In this document: in pieces, positions 1-10,699 of the stretch | How positions within the stretch are numbered: the first letter of the stretch is position 1 | How the letters are laid out: each line of letters starts with the position of its first letter | NCBI GenBank assembly: GCA_019918135.1 | Contig: WBZZ01006679.1 | Location: 40,290-104,289, forward strand | Reading direction: 5' to 3' | Length of the DNA stretch: 64,000 bases | From: Paulinella micropora | Lineage: Eukaryota; Cercozoa; Imbricatea; Euglyphida; Paulinellidae | Made by a program: the position numbers and the translations under genes | The notes under the pieces: model-generated | Seen by the model: the letters and a program-made list of their open reading frames with translations, nothing else | Told to the model about the DNA's origin: nothing | Database searches by the model: none

Positions 1-1278
1 CCGTCCGGAAGGAGGTTTTGTTTACCGGGGAGGTATTCGACCTTAAAGCGGATCGTTTGAAGATTTTCCAGAACCCATCCGACGACCATGGGGCTGCGAG
101 CGTGCCATAACCACAAGAGTGGCCGGTGATCGGTGACGATAGTGAGTTCGTGGTCGCTGGCATCGATGTAGTAGCGGCACTGTTGAACTCCGTAAATTAC
201 GCCATAGGCTTCTCGCACGTATGTCGCCCAGCGGGTTTGCGTGTCTGTAAACTTGAGAGAAAAGTATTGGATAACCGGGGCGTCGCGGTCAGGGCCAGCG
301 TGAAGGGCATCCCCAATGCCTATTTGGCTAGCATCCGTCCGAAGGCAAAGATGGTGAGGAGACTCGTACTTGGCCAGGACGGGAAGCGTAGTAAGCACGC
401 GGCGGAGCTTCTTCATACATTTCCGCTCTTCCCGATGGAGGTAAGGCTGACCTGCTGGTCGGGCGTGACTGGACTTGAGCAAGTTCGTAAGAGGTGATAC
501 AAGGCGGGAGTAGTCAGGTATGTGGGCCTGTATGAAGTTGGTCATACCCAAAACGGATCGAACTTCAGACACATTGGAGGGATCAGCCATTCGGAGGATG
601 GCGTCGATCTTCGCTGTGTCAGCGGCGATACCTTTCTTACTACATTTCTTGCCGAGTATTGTCAGTTCATGGTATCCCAAGCGGAGTTTGCGCGCCGATC
701 CATGAAGGCCGCAGGTGTCCATAGTTGAGAATATACTACGAATTTGGTTCAGGTGTGTTTGAAAGTCGTTTGCACCAGCCGTAACGTCGTCGAGATAGGC
801 GCCTGCAGTAGAAATAGCTGGGGACGGCTTGTTCCAAAAGGGGAGTGGTTGGAGAGACTTCTCGATCGCACGTTGGAAATCGCCGGGGGCACGATGTACA
901 GCTTGAGGCATAAAGTTGGGGACCAATAGACCTTGAGGGGTCCACACGGCTAAAACATCTCGGCTGTCATCGTCCGGGTTCAGGCGAAGGTGGGAGAAGC
1001 CGTCTACCATGTCGATGGAGCTGAGATAGTGCCAGCCGGCGAATCGTTCTCGGTAATGATCCGGGTTTGGAAGACCTGGGACTGGGAGATGAAGGTTGTC
1101 ATTGGGCATGCGGTAGTCGTAAACGTTCCGAATGTCTCGGATGACTTCTTTCGCGATATCCTCGAATTTCCCGACCGGGCAACTGCGGCTTGCCCGTGCA
1201 CATTGAGAGGAGGCGTAGCTCCATGTGCCGGCGCTGAGGATAGAAAGATATTCGCCCACTGCCGGAGTCCAGCGCGGT
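1..1278 (-). pseudogene. pol: Gypsy-A pol, RT and RNase H part (partial)
   Basis: This minus-strand frame stays open from about 1275 to the window edge. It encodes the core of a Ty3/gypsy reverse transcriptase followed by RNase H. RT palm motifs are visible: SSIDMVDGFSHLRL near 960-1010, and the catalytic YLDD near 783-797. The RT thumb/RNase H junction has LRTDAS near 328-345. RNase H continues with REAYGV, TDHRPLLWL near 107-142, and VEYLPGK near the edge. The upstream part of RT lies beyond Copia-A at 16994-17400. A TGA falls at the insertion joint (about 1278-1280), probably from a CGA codon. The ORF has no start codon of its own because it is the interior of a polyprotein. Confidence 0.85.
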
Positions 1279-1283
1279 CATGG

Positions 1284-1802
1284 CGTCACAGCCTCACACT
1301 TCCTAACGTATTTGCAATTACGATAATACCGTTTTATAGATTATTCGTTAATAAGTGGCACAAGTGGCACTTAACTATTTACCAATACAGTTTGTCTGTT
1401 ACCATTTTATTCAGTGCGGATGGATGGTCACTTAAGATGCAGTTTAGGTAGAACAGTTACAGTCATTCAGTCCATATTATAATCAGTCACAGTCAGTAGT
1501 TGTGCTTCCAACCATAATCGTTGCTAGTGACGTGGCATAGTTATAGAGTAAAACGGAAAGTGATTGTATTCTCAGTAAAGTTCATTCCAGTAACAAGGAA
1601 GTAGTAGTGGGATTATTTTAGTGTCATTTACTGACATCCGGAACTCAATCTGCCGGAATTCCTCAGAAGGAATAGTCCGTCAATTGTGTTTAATCAGTCT
1701 TGCCTTTAGTCGTGTGTATTTCGGATTTACGTCCGGAGCACTCCTCTCAGTTCGGATCACGGTTTTATTCATCAGCGAATATATTCAGTCATCGTCTTTC
1801 AA
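1284..1802 (+). repeat. Copia-A 5' LTR
   Basis: Nearly identical to 16474-16993. It begins CGTCACAGCC and ends near TCGTCTTTCA, so the termini are not the usual TG...CA if the CATGG target duplication is right. Short ORFs inside it occur in both copies but look non-coding. Confidence 0.88.
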
Positions 1803-1814
1803 GGTTATGCAGCC
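1803..1814 (+). other. Copia-A primer-binding site
   Basis: GGTTATGCAGCC lies directly after the LTR. It matches the site after the Copia-D LTR (GGTTATGGAGCC) at all but one base, and resembles initiator-Met tRNA primer sites of copia elements. The priming tRNA is inferred. Confidence 0.6.
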
Positions 1815-3115
1815 TTGATTGCTAATGACCTCATGAGCGAGACACAGACCCCCAAACTACTCAACCTTGGAAGCGTACCCACGCTCAAACCAAATGAACG
1901 ACTTTACCAGAAATGGAAATTTCAGTTCCAATCCTTCACCTACGGAGATAGCGCAGAATTGGGAGACATGGTAGCCTCCGTGTTTGAGGAACCGGACAAA
2001 GCCATAGCCAAATTCCCCTACGACCCTACCAAAATCCGTATTGCAGAAGACTGGTCAGAGTCTTCAGAAGATGAGCAAGAAACACAACCCCCGAAAGAGA
2101 GCGAAAAGGACAAGCCTAAACAGCAAGGCAAAACCGCCAGTGCTCAGAGAGGTGGTACCTCAGCACTCTCGAAAACAGAAGACGAACTGGAAGAAGAGAG
2201 AAAGACTAGACGAGCACAGACATCCAAGAGAGCCCATTCCAGAAAAAAGAAAACAAACAAACAATTTGCACAACAAATGCGTAGGTTGGGACTTTACGTC
2301 TCTGTAGCTTTCAAAGCACCAGTCCTAGTGACAATGTGCATGGAGTGGAAGACAGAAGCCCAATTGGCATGTTAGTCTTAGTGGGAAATAGATATGGAGG
2401 CAAATCACTTCTTGATATGATCATAAGATGGCAAAAGTACATTGTCGCTACCCCTAAGGGAGACATTGCCTGCTGGCTAGACGAAAACCGTCTCACGGAA
2501 CTCCAAATACAGAGAGATTATGGTGGCAAAATCCGTAACGAATTTTCCACCACACAGCTCTTGTATAAAGTCTCCTTCCACCCGGCTTTGAAGGGCTAGA
2601 TGCCCTGATGATACAGTTCGAAAACAAGGGGATTACTGCTCACTCTGAAGTAGAAGACATGCCCAGAAAGATCTGAATTAAGTACAAACTGAAACAGAAA
2701 ACTCAGAAAAATCTCTATGGAGCAGGCGAAACCCCCGACAAAACTAACGGACAACGCAAGAACACCGAAAGATCATTCGTGTCTGAACAGCAGTCAGACA
2801 GCGAAACAAGACGTTGCTTCAACTGCAACGGGACGGGTCATTTAGCGTTTGAGTGCAAGAGCACCTGCACTAAGAATATCCCCGTAAGGATTGCCCTCTT
2901 GACAAGAAACGTAGGCAGACAGGAACAAAGCCCTCTAAGAAATCCCCGAGATCCACTGTCGCTGTCGCAGAGCAAGCCTCTGACGAACAGAACGAGGAGC
3001 AAGGAGAAGAAAAGCCTGAAAAGGAAGAACAAGATGATGCAGAACACGAGGATGATTCTCCCTCTGTGTTCGTTGTCATGGGTGGAAGCTTAGACCCCGA
3101 AGAGGAAGAGAAGCC
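1815..3115 (+). pseudogene. gag: Copia-A gag, broken
   Basis: Gag starts at the ATG at 1815 or 1833. The first open stretch ends at 2375. Gag-like sequence resumes in another frame at about 2336-2599, and a third open stretch starts at 2779. The last holds a CCHC zinc knuckle, C-x2-C-x4-H-x4-C (CFNCNGTGHLAFEC), near 2812-2860, the usual nucleic-acid-binding part of a copia gag. A charged Glu/Lys/Arg-rich segment occupies about 2040-2270. At least two frame changes and several stops near 2600-2700 mean no full gag can be made here. Order and knuckle make the assignment secure; the capsid fold is not recognisable by eye. Confidence 0.75.
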
Positions 3116-3480
3116 TAATGCTAGACGACAATCAGCTAGACAGAGCAGCACTCAGCAAGTCCGCACACAACAAGTCAACACTCAGCAGGTTAGCAGTCAA
3201 CAGACTAGCAGTCAGCGGAACAGCAGACAGCAAGACAATAGTCGACAGACAAGCAGCAGCAGTCAACAGACTAGTAGTCAGCAGAACAGCAGACAGCAAA
3301 ACAACAGTCGACAGACAAGCAGCAGCCGTAGTCAACAGACTAGCAGTCAGCAGGACAGCAGTCAACAGGTCAGTAACCAACAAACCAGCACTCAACCGAG
3401 AATCAGTCAACAGACTAGCAATAGACGACAGAGCAGCAGACAGCAAGCACGTAGACAAAAGCAACAGCAGGCAGAGATGG
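3066..3480 (+). repeat. Ser/Gln-rich coding repeat tract
   Basis: Tandem degenerate AGCAGTCAACAGACT-type units translate in one frame as SQQTSSQ-like Ser/Gln-rich protein, with Arg/Asn variants. The tract is open in more than one frame. It is probably a disordered linker after the gag zinc knuckle of Copia-A. Confidence 0.75.
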
Positions 3481-3690
3481 AGAGAAAGAGTGAAAGAGCA
3501 CAGTCGCCAACCACTACCCTCTCATCTAAGAAACAACAGAAAAAGAGGATGGAGAGCAAGGGTGAAAGAGCACAGGCACACCCACTTCCCTCTCATCCAC
3601 AGTCACACATTCACAGAAGATGGAGAGAAAGAGTGAAAGAGCACAGTCGCCACCCTCTACCCTCTCATCCACAGATACACAGTCACAGAC
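3474..3690 (+). repeat. Minisatellite, three units of about 70 bp
   Basis: Three imperfect copies start near 3476, 3548 and 3620. Each runs from ATGGAGAG(A/C)AA to a CCCTCTCATC-type end. The units encode repeated MER/SKGERAQ-type peptides joined to the Ser/Gln tract. Confidence 0.7.
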
Positions 3691-4027
3691 TGAACATATG
3701 GGAAGATGTGAGCCACCACCACACCCTATCTACGCAAATCTCAAGCCTGGTTACTCTCTCACACCCAAACAGAGAACACTGGTTTATGAGCAGCTAGATA
3801 AGAACGGGCACCCTAGGTGTCAAGATAGGAACACAAAAGGAGAACAGTGTGGGATTTCTCGCAACCCCAAATTTTACGGTTCCCCTAATCTCATGGCGAA
3901 ACGGTTCGCATATGGTTCATTGTGTGGCTATCATGCAGAACAAGACCCCTTATTTCCCTTCATAGACCTAGACCGGCAGCAGAAAGACCTAGTAAGAATA
4001 GCAAGTTCCCAGACGAAGCAGGACTGA
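3620..4027 (+). pseudogene. Copia-A CCCH cysteine/histidine module
   Basis: The protein frame carries R-C-x8-Q-C-G, then a spacer, then L-C-G-Y-H, with the metal-ligand candidates spanning 3818-3934. The same module with the same flanking residues occurs on the minus strand in Copia-C (29019-29129), so it is a conserved part of this copia group. It resembles small CxxxTxKGxQC...YCxxH zinc-binding modules found in many mobile-element and viral proteins. That resemblance is from memory. The module lies between the gag knuckle and the protease. Its role is unknown; nucleic-acid binding is a guess. The open stretch ends at 4027 and coding resumes in another frame. Confidence 0.65.
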
Positions 4028-4094
4028 TAGCTGTAGCCGAACAGTACCTAGAATTGTACGGCAACATTCAGGGTTACAATCAGCTGAACCAAGA

Positions 4095-4871
4095 GTGCCC
4101 CGCAGTGAAGGCGCACGAGTTTCAGGTACAGCCGTCACGCAAACTCAACCAGTAGACAACCCCCACCCACTGCATCCAACACCTGAAAGGCCAATACCAG
4201 AAAGTCCAATACCTGAAGCACCCACACCCAAAACTGTCACGTATGTTGAGGAACACTTTGAAAACACAACACCAGAACAGGCAACCCCTCGCACCCCAGA
4301 AGGTAGATACCTTACTAGTCACGCATTCAGGCAGGCAGGTCTAGTAGTGGTAAATGATCAGGCTAGGCCTAATCCAAATGTGTCGCCCATAAACTTCTAC
4401 ACCCTCGCACACTTAGCAGAAGTCATGACGCAAGGTTGTCAATGGACCTCAGACAGACAGGTAGTGTGGACAGCAGACGACCAGCCAGACGATTTCCTCA
4501 CAGACGTAATGAAAGCGATAGAGGCAATTTACGTACTGCACAAAGTGAGAAGAACTAGCCCCTACAGCGTCGAAAAAGACCCCATTGTCACTCATTCCAC
4601 TGCACAAGAAAGAGTAGGATTGCCACAAGCACCCCCTCCTTCCAACACAACTACTGAACGAAAACTATTCCCTTCTACACGCAGCAAAGAAGATGAAGAG
4701 ATAGATGAAGTAGAGAACGAAGAAAAGTCAGAGGAAGAAGAAGATGATGAGATGTATGAGTTCAATAGCGACGACGAACGAAACTCAGACGAAATTCGAC
4801 TTAGGGACGCACTCGCAGCTTATTCGTCAGAAGAGATAGAAGAAGAGGAAGAACAAGAGGAAAAAGAATAA
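4095..4871 (+). pseudogene. Copia-A acidic linker before protease
   Basis: An open stretch of 258 codons. Its first third is rich in Pro, with PERPIPESPIPEAPTP-like repeats. A less biased middle follows (NFYTLAHLAEVMTQGCQW), and the last quarter is strongly acidic (long Glu/Asp runs near 4690-4870). I recognise no known domain. It sits between the CCCH module and the DSGA protease and is in the orientation of the element, so it is most likely a linker or accessory segment of the Copia-A polyprotein. Confidence 0.6.
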
Positions 4872-4910
4872 CAGGACGAAGAAGAAAACGAAGAGGATGA
4901 CACAGCAACA

Positions 4911-5141
4911 GTGACTCACAAGACAGAGAAAGACGTGAGTACAGTAGCACGAGACAGGGCGATGGTATTGATCAACGCGAAAGACAGACCAAACCCGACA
5001 CACACATACCAGGATAGTGGAGCCTCACAATACATCTGTCGAGATTCTCATTTAATGACGAGCATGACGAAAGTAAGACCCGTGAACTTCAAAACTGGAA
5101 ATGGTGAGAGAAAGATAGAGAAGGCAGGTATGATGCACTAG
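4911..5141 (+). pseudogene. Copia-A aspartic protease fragment
   Basis: The frame contains YQDSGASQYICRD near 5010-5048. This is the DSGA active-site motif of copia-type retropepsins, which cut the gag-pol polyprotein. The open stretch stops at 5141 and the rest of the protease is only partly readable. It is preceded by the acidic linker and followed by the GAG-pre-integrase region, the normal copia order. Confidence 0.75.
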
Positions 5142-5159
5142 CTAGAGTAGATGGTAATG

Positions 5160-5740
5160 CAAAACCCCATGTTATAGCAAAGGCAGCGTACTATGACCCC
5201 TCTATGCCTATCAACATTGCACCCACTGGACCCATGGATCATTTTCACCACAGAGCTGCGGTACACCAAAATGGTCAGATGTTTATCCTTAAGAAACCTA
5301 TAAAGGTAGACCCCAGGGATATACTAGTCAGGGGGACATTGACAGAATCTCTATTGTATCGATGAGACACGAAGAAGGACAAACCGCTTCGCATCAATCA
5401 GCGGTATGTTCCCTCAGGAGCACCCAAGAGCGAATCCATGTTGGGTTAATTGGGGAGGGAAGCCCCATAACAGTCAAAGATAGCGATAGATTCAAGCTAA
5501 GCAAGAATAGAGATAGTGATAGGACCAACAACGCAATCTTGTTTGTTAAGTACCCCGCTAGCACTGACAAACGGAAGCCAATAGAAATAGATATCCTTCA
5601 TGCTAGTATAGGACATTTCGGTTTCGGAAAAGCCACTGCTTTCGCAGATGCGGCTGGTTATAGAATAGTTGGACCTAGAGGAACTCTGGAGAGCGCAAGA
5701 AAGAGTGTGCCACGTGCGAACCATGCATGATCGGCAAAGC
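5160..5740 (+). pseudogene. Copia-A GAG-pre-integrase region
   Basis: Frame-shifted coding for the zinc-binding lead-in to copia integrase. A VHQNGQMFILKKP-like segment lies near 5257-5300; Copia-B and Copia-D have related sequence at the same place. The H-x-H pair (LHASIGH) lies near 5595-5620, and a CxxCxxC stretch near 5715-5732 is in a different frame, which marks a 1-base shift just before 5727. Expected to bind zinc in the integrase N-terminus. Broken at several points. Confidence 0.65.
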
Positions 5741-7000
5741 TAAGGTTCTTCCTAGATTTGCGGTTAATCATATTCGCAGAGCCAATAGGTCAGGAGAGAT
5801 ATTACACCTAGATACGCAAGGACCCTGGCGTGTAATGTCAAGGACAGGCAAAAGATATAAATTTTCCGTGACTGATGATTATTCCAGTTACACGTTAGAT
5901 TTCTATCTTGCCCATAAGAATGAGTTTGTTACTTGTTTCAAGAAGGCCATCAGCTTCTTTGAAACACAAACAAGTAATAAAGTCAAGGAAATACGCTGTG
6001 ATCAGGAGTTCACTGCCCCCGGAGAGGTACGCAGGGAATACCCAGGCATAGTGTGGCAAGACGCAGCTACAGGAGATAAAGATGGCAATCCGGTAGCGGA
6101 AAGAATGAACCAAACGACAGGAGGACCCGCACGCGCTATGCGCATTCATGCTGGATTCCCACCCAACTTTTGGGACGAAATGGAACATACAGCATCCACT
6201 CTTTGGAACATCCTCCCGGCAACCACTGGTTCCCGTAAGGGTATGTCCCCATACGAACAGCTTTTCGGAAGAAAGCCCCCAATGCATCAGTTAAAACCTA
6301 ATGTATCGGTAGTAGAGGAGTAATGCACATAGGTAAGACAGACGGCAAGGGAGCTATGCCCGGCAAAGTAGTTACGTTAGTAGGATACGACATACATAGA
6401 GAATTGTATCGTGTATGGGATGGCAGGCGAGTGATAGCAGGCGTTCGTAATGCTAGATTTAACCCGCGCAAAATAGGACCACTGTCAGGCGTGACCGCCC
6501 AGATAGATTGGAGTGACGAATCTGAGGGGGAGAGTGAGAAAGACACAATCACCACAGAACAACCTTCACCAATCCAAGCCATTCTAGACCATGAAGATGA
6601 CGATCAACAACCACACTTCAAAGAAACGACACACGAGCATACGATAATCCAACCACTTGACAGAGCGATGAGACCAGATTCGCCAACTCACGAGCAAGGA
6701 TTACAGGAAAAGCGGAAATCAGACCAGCAAGACGAGATCAGTATTGAACAAAGCTTAGCTGACGATCAGGACACAAACCTTAGTACAGGACCGATGCCCT
6801 CATCTGATTTCACTGCCCCAGAAGAGCCTCATACCGATCCAAACCGGTACATTGAGAAGAAGCCCCCGCCAAAGGGACTAACTTGGGAGCAAAGCAATAG
6901 TGTTAGCTCAGCCAATATAGTCACAGGCAAGAGAGAGAGAAAGCAAACTGACTTAAGTTCTACATCCACGCATCATGTTACGCTCATGAATGATGTATAG
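5727..7000 (+). pseudogene. Copia-A integrase and C-terminal extension
   Basis: The first open part (5727-6323) is the integrase catalytic core. It has HLDTQGPW (first Asp, near 5806), RCDQEF (second Asp, near 5996) and NPVAERMNQT (Glu, near 6092), the D,D,E triad of copia integrases. A stop at 6321-6323 ends this frame. The following open part (6323-7000) begins with the copia segment after the core (GYDIHRELYRVWDGRRVIAG) and then turns into a Glu/Asp/Gln-rich linker leading to RT. The protein would insert element cDNA into host DNA in the nucleus. A single frame break separates the two parts. Confidence 0.85.
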
Positions 7001-7119
7001 AATGATATGGATGATTGCATCTCTCATGATGAAGCAAGCGAGTGGTTATTTTATATTCATCTACCCACAGACTTAGTTGAAGAAGGAATGACACTGAAAG
7101 ACTTGCAAAAAGGAATCGA

Positions 7120-7725
7120 TAATAAACTGAAAGCGTTAAGGAGTTCAAAACCTATGAATGGGTGACGGCAGATGAAGTTAGGAAGGCAGGAGTCAAACCC
7201 GTAGGTTTACTTTGGGTTCATAAAGTTAAGACTGACGAAGCGGGCGTAAAATTCGTTAAGTCACGACTCTCTTTACGGGGAGATCAACTTGAGCCAGGCA
7301 TCAGTTATAACCACGAACAGCTTTACGTTCCATGTGCCGACCATAAATCAGTCTTACTGTTATTCAAATTATCAGTAAGCTTAGGCAACAAAATATATGC
7401 CGTAGACTTCAAGAACGCATACCTCAATGCGCTCATGAAAGACCTGGTGTATGCTCGCGCCCCACCTGGTGTAACCGAGAAAGGACGCGAAGGGATGTTT
7501 CTTAAGATCACTAAAGCTTTATACGGAGCCCCACAGGCAGGCAAAAGTTGGTACGATCTATTCGCAGAACTTTTACGAGAGCTTGGTTTTGAGCCTCTTA
7601 AGGCAGATCCTTGCATGTTTATTCAAAAGGGAGTACACGTTAGCAAAGCCATAATAGGTGTCTTTCACGTAGACGACCTTATATTCATTGCCCCCAGCGA
7701 GAAAGTTTATAGCTACTTTTGCGAT
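7120..7725 (+). pseudogene. Copia-A RT, 5' half
   Basis: The start of copia reverse transcriptase: LLWVHKVKTDEAG, SRLSLRGDQ, YAVDFKNAYLNA (first catalytic Asp), KALYGAPQAGKSWYD, and HVDDLIFIAP with the catalytic VDD near 7668-7680. The frame runs into Copia-B at 7726 and closes at once. It resumes at 14076. The break is an insertion, so before it this half was intact from about 7140. Confidence 0.92.
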
Positions 7726-7770
7726 AGTTTATAGCTACTTATATTCAGTGCCTACGTTCAATGGACGCGC

Positions 7771-8737
7771 ATGCGGGACGCATTTCGAGCGATCCCACAA
7801 GGATTCCCTGTCCCACCTGCCCATTGGCCGCGACCTTGGTGCCCCCTTGGAACACCCCTCAACTATTTCCTTCCAAGAACGGATCCGTGGATGTTACCAT
7901 CGCTGCTAGTTCAAGACGCGCCCGGCTCAACAGGTATTGAGCACATCGTACTGCGGACAAGATGCCCGAGACGAGCACGACGTGAACCAGGTAGTTCACC
8001 GCAACAACCGCCGGAAACAGCTACACAATCCCCGCGCGTGCCAACACAGAGCTTTATGAGCTCACCTGCACCGGAAGACAGGACGACATCAGAGCAAGAC
8101 CGTCAAGAAGAGCAACCTACCTCAACGCCCATCGGAGAACATCGACAGCGACAGTTGAGTTCAACCAGCGCAGAGGACACCTCGATGAGCGAAACACCGC
8201 CTACCCCGTCAATGGCATACAATGAGGAATCGCCCATTTCAAGTTTCACGGTACCTATCCCACCGAACCTGCAGACCAAGTGCTTTACCCCGTTGGCCCC
8301 GACGACGACTTCAGCGAATGCATCTACGGACAACAAGGACGCAATAAGTCGCATACAAGCAATCGAAGCATTACCCTACGGCCAACCAGTGCAATACAGA
8401 CGTGTACCTGGAGTTTCACAGCCAACAGAAAGACGATACACCTTCGCTTGGACAGATGCACATCATTGCTTTCGTCACCCTACCACCGATGAGCTGGCCT
8501 ACTGGAGCATCGTGAAGGACTTCCGACTACTCCCGGAGAACTGGGCACTAACCAAACCAGACTGCGTCGACTGCAAGACTATACGCGAAACCAGACGCGG
8601 CAGCATTAGATGGGATTGCACCTACTGCGGCAACCAACCAAGAAGGAAAACTGAAGCGTTGCAGCGGATGTCAACTCGTCTACTACTGCAACACCGATCA
8701 TCAAAGGACCGATTGGCCGGCACACAAAGAGTTCTGC
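7771..8737 (+). pseudogene. Copia-B gag linker leading into MYND finger
   Basis: Begins with a segment matching the Copia-D linker (MRDAF...FPVPPAHWP, 44416-45006) and continues through a Pro/Thr/Glu-rich region. It ends with YTFAWTDAHHCFRHPTTDE and PDCVDCKTIRE, both also found in Copia-D. The frame is open to 8868, but from about 8632 the MYND coding is in another frame because of a 4-base duplication (CAAC). The N-terminal half of gag with the zinc knuckles is missing through the 5' deletion. Confidence 0.75.
8617..8737 (+). pseudogene. MYND-type zinc finger in Copia-B
   Basis: Ligands follow the MYND pattern: DCTYC (two Cys), then CSGC (two Cys), then VYYC, then H-Q-x2-D-W-x2-H and a final Cys. 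The first pair is in the upstream frame and the rest in the frame of the 8741 ORF; a 4-base duplication near 8630-8636 separates them. MYND fingers usually mediate protein-protein contact in eukaryotic regulators, and I know of none as a standard part of copia elements. Copia-D has the same finger at the same place, so it belongs to the element group. Confidence 0.85.
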
Positions 8738-8740
8738 AAC

Positions 8741-9952
8741 ATGGCCAAGCGGCATCCACTCATCAACCGACTTCGAGAAAGGGGAACGAGATACGATCTA
8801 CTCGGCATACCAACGGACCAGCCCGAGCTAGGCGACCTCGCATTTCAACATCTGTTACGTTACCGTGAAGGTGGACCACACGCACCACTGGTCATAGACA
8901 CACCCACAATGGTAGATATGGCGATGAGCCTAGATGAATTTACGACGAGGGGGAGACGTGTGGACCCCAGGACGGCCACAATGGCACAATCACACGCCCA
9001 CCTTAACTTCACGGAAAACGAAGAAGACTACGAGGTGACCTCTTCGACACCGAATGCAAACTTAGCTGCGCTCGCCGCTACCACGCCGGACATACCCAAC
9101 TTCGACGAAGCGTATACAATCAACGAGACGGACCCACCATGGACTATGCTCCCACCATCTCCAAGTGGAACAGATGAGACCGGACAAGAACAGCACGAAC
9201 CCTACGGTGTAGGTGCAGCAGGCAAAAGATGGAGACAACAACTGGAGAAGCAACTGAAACGCATACTCAACATACCCGACGCGGCGTCCGATGTGAAGCG
9301 TTCACCGCCTCCAGCACTATACACACCTGAAATAGTTCCACTGTTCAACGACAACGCGAGACCACCGCTCAACTATTACCCACCTGCCGGACGTGTGGAA
9401 GCTGAAGAACTACGCGAACGCCTACGAGGTCATGACTACTCACACACATTCGAATTCGTGTTAATGGCAGACGTATTTGACGAATCAGAAGCAATAAGGG
9501 ACCCGAAAGAAGATACCACAGACGTTGCAACCATCCCTGACGAAGATGCAACTGACGACATCGACGACCCGGAGCTCGACGACCCTGAACATGAGAACTA
9601 TCTCTACCCACCCGCCCTGGACTTCGCCAACGTACGCGAGTGGCAATACTACGTCAACAGGCGTCCAGAGCTGGAATATTTGGAGTTCAAGAACATGGAC
9701 GAATACAACAGATGGATGCAGGAGACAATGGACTTAGAACGGGCAGAGCTCAAGCGCCCTATGGTCAACTATGTGCTAATGGCCGACGGCAATCCCCCTG
9801 ACGTGGTCGACAGCGCATGCAACCGATGGCTATTCCATGAGAAGGCGCCTATCGACCCCAAGTCTATCCGCGAAGAGAAACCGGCTTTCCTCAATAACAT
9901 ATCTGGTAAGCCGCTTCCGGTGAGGACGCGGGCTACTGCCACTCCGACGTAG
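8741..9952 (+). CDS. Copia-B post-MYND region with protease-like end
   Basis: A 403-codon open stretch continuing from the MYND finger. The first part (HPLINRLRERGTRYDLLGIP) is matched in Copia-D. The middle is acidic and low in recognisable motifs, with DPKEDT and DDPELD clusters, then YLYPPALDF. Near 9800-9830 it has DVVDSACNRWLF at the position where copia elements carry the protease active site (normally DSGA). Copia-D has the same DSAC, so it is not a random mutation. I therefore call this the protease-equivalent region, with catalytic activity uncertain. Integrase parts follow in another frame at 10055. Confidence 0.6.
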   Translation: MAKRHPLINRLRERGTRYDLLGIPTDQPELGDLAFQHLLRYREGGPHAPLVIDTPTMVDMAMSLDEFTTRGRRVDPRTATMAQSHAHLNFTENEEDYEVTSSTPNANLAALAATTPDIPNFDEAYTINETDPPWTMLPPSPSGTDETGQEQHEPYGVGAAGKRWRQQLEKQLKRILNIPDAASDVKRSPPPALYTPEIVPLFNDNARPPLNYYPPAGRVEAEELRERLRGHDYSHTFEFVLMADVFDESEAIRDPKEDTTDVATIPDEDATDDIDDPELDDPEHENYLYPPALDFANVREWQYYVNRRPELEYLEFKNMDEYNRWMQETMDLERAELKRPMVNYVLMADGNPPDVVDSACNRWLFHEKAPIDPKSIREEKPAFLNNISGKPLPVRTRATATPT

Positions 9953-10054
9953 CTCAATGGTTATGGTCAATCGGTTAAACAGTCATTTTCCAACTCACTC
10001 ATATCACCGTCATTACCATTCAACCTTGTTCCCACCCCACGCCTTGACCATGAC

Positions 10055-10699
10055 ATGCACAAAACAATCATCCATCAAAATGGTCAAGTATTCATCTATG
10101 ACAAGCCCATAACACTTGACAAGAAGAACATACTAGCAAGGGGGAGGCTCAATTCACACTTGCTATACGAGTTAGATAAGCCAGGAATGACACCACTTGA
10201 CCCTCATCAAAGATATATACCATACAGGTACAAGCAGAGAGAACAACTGTCACTGGCTGCAACCATCGACAACCTACCAGACCTTGCATTATGGTCAGTC
10301 AATCCTCTCCCATCACATGCACCGTACGATCCAATGATCCTACACAGAGCTCTGATGCATGCAAACCCACTCATAATGAACGAGTTTGCAAAGAGCGTAG
10401 GCAGACGCATCGCTGGCAAAGATTGGATGCGTCTGGTACGTGCATGTCATGGATGCAATAGGGGCAAACCTAACAAACCCCCTATGTACAGAGGTAACTA
10501 TCTAGACCTAGAATATAAGCAAGGTGAAGCACTCAACATAGATTTCAGCGGCCCATTCCCCGTAATGTCAAGATACGGTAACTACTACAGAGGGGGAGTG
10601 ATATGTTCTCGCTCTAAGTTTGCTTGTGACCTCTACACACCTACCCGCGAAGTTAAGCTTTACATGGCCACATTTAACACGCATATTTGCTTTCTTTGA
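10055..10699 (+). pseudogene. Copia-B GAG-pre-integrase and start of integrase
   Basis: Starts with the VHQNGQ-type lead (HQNGQVFIYDKP). The zinc-binding pair LHRALMH and the CHGC motif follow near 10350-10455. The integrase core then begins at NIDFSGPFPVMSRYGNYY, with the first catalytic Asp near 10540. A frameshift near 10665 moves the rest of the core into the frame of 10620-11060. The protein would bind and integrate cDNA ends. Confidence 0.8.

Noticed and set aside
1621..1818. ORF in the left Copia-A LTR and its partner at 16811-17074
   Set aside because: Both are inside LTR copies. The second runs out into unrelated flank, and neither continues into gag in frame.
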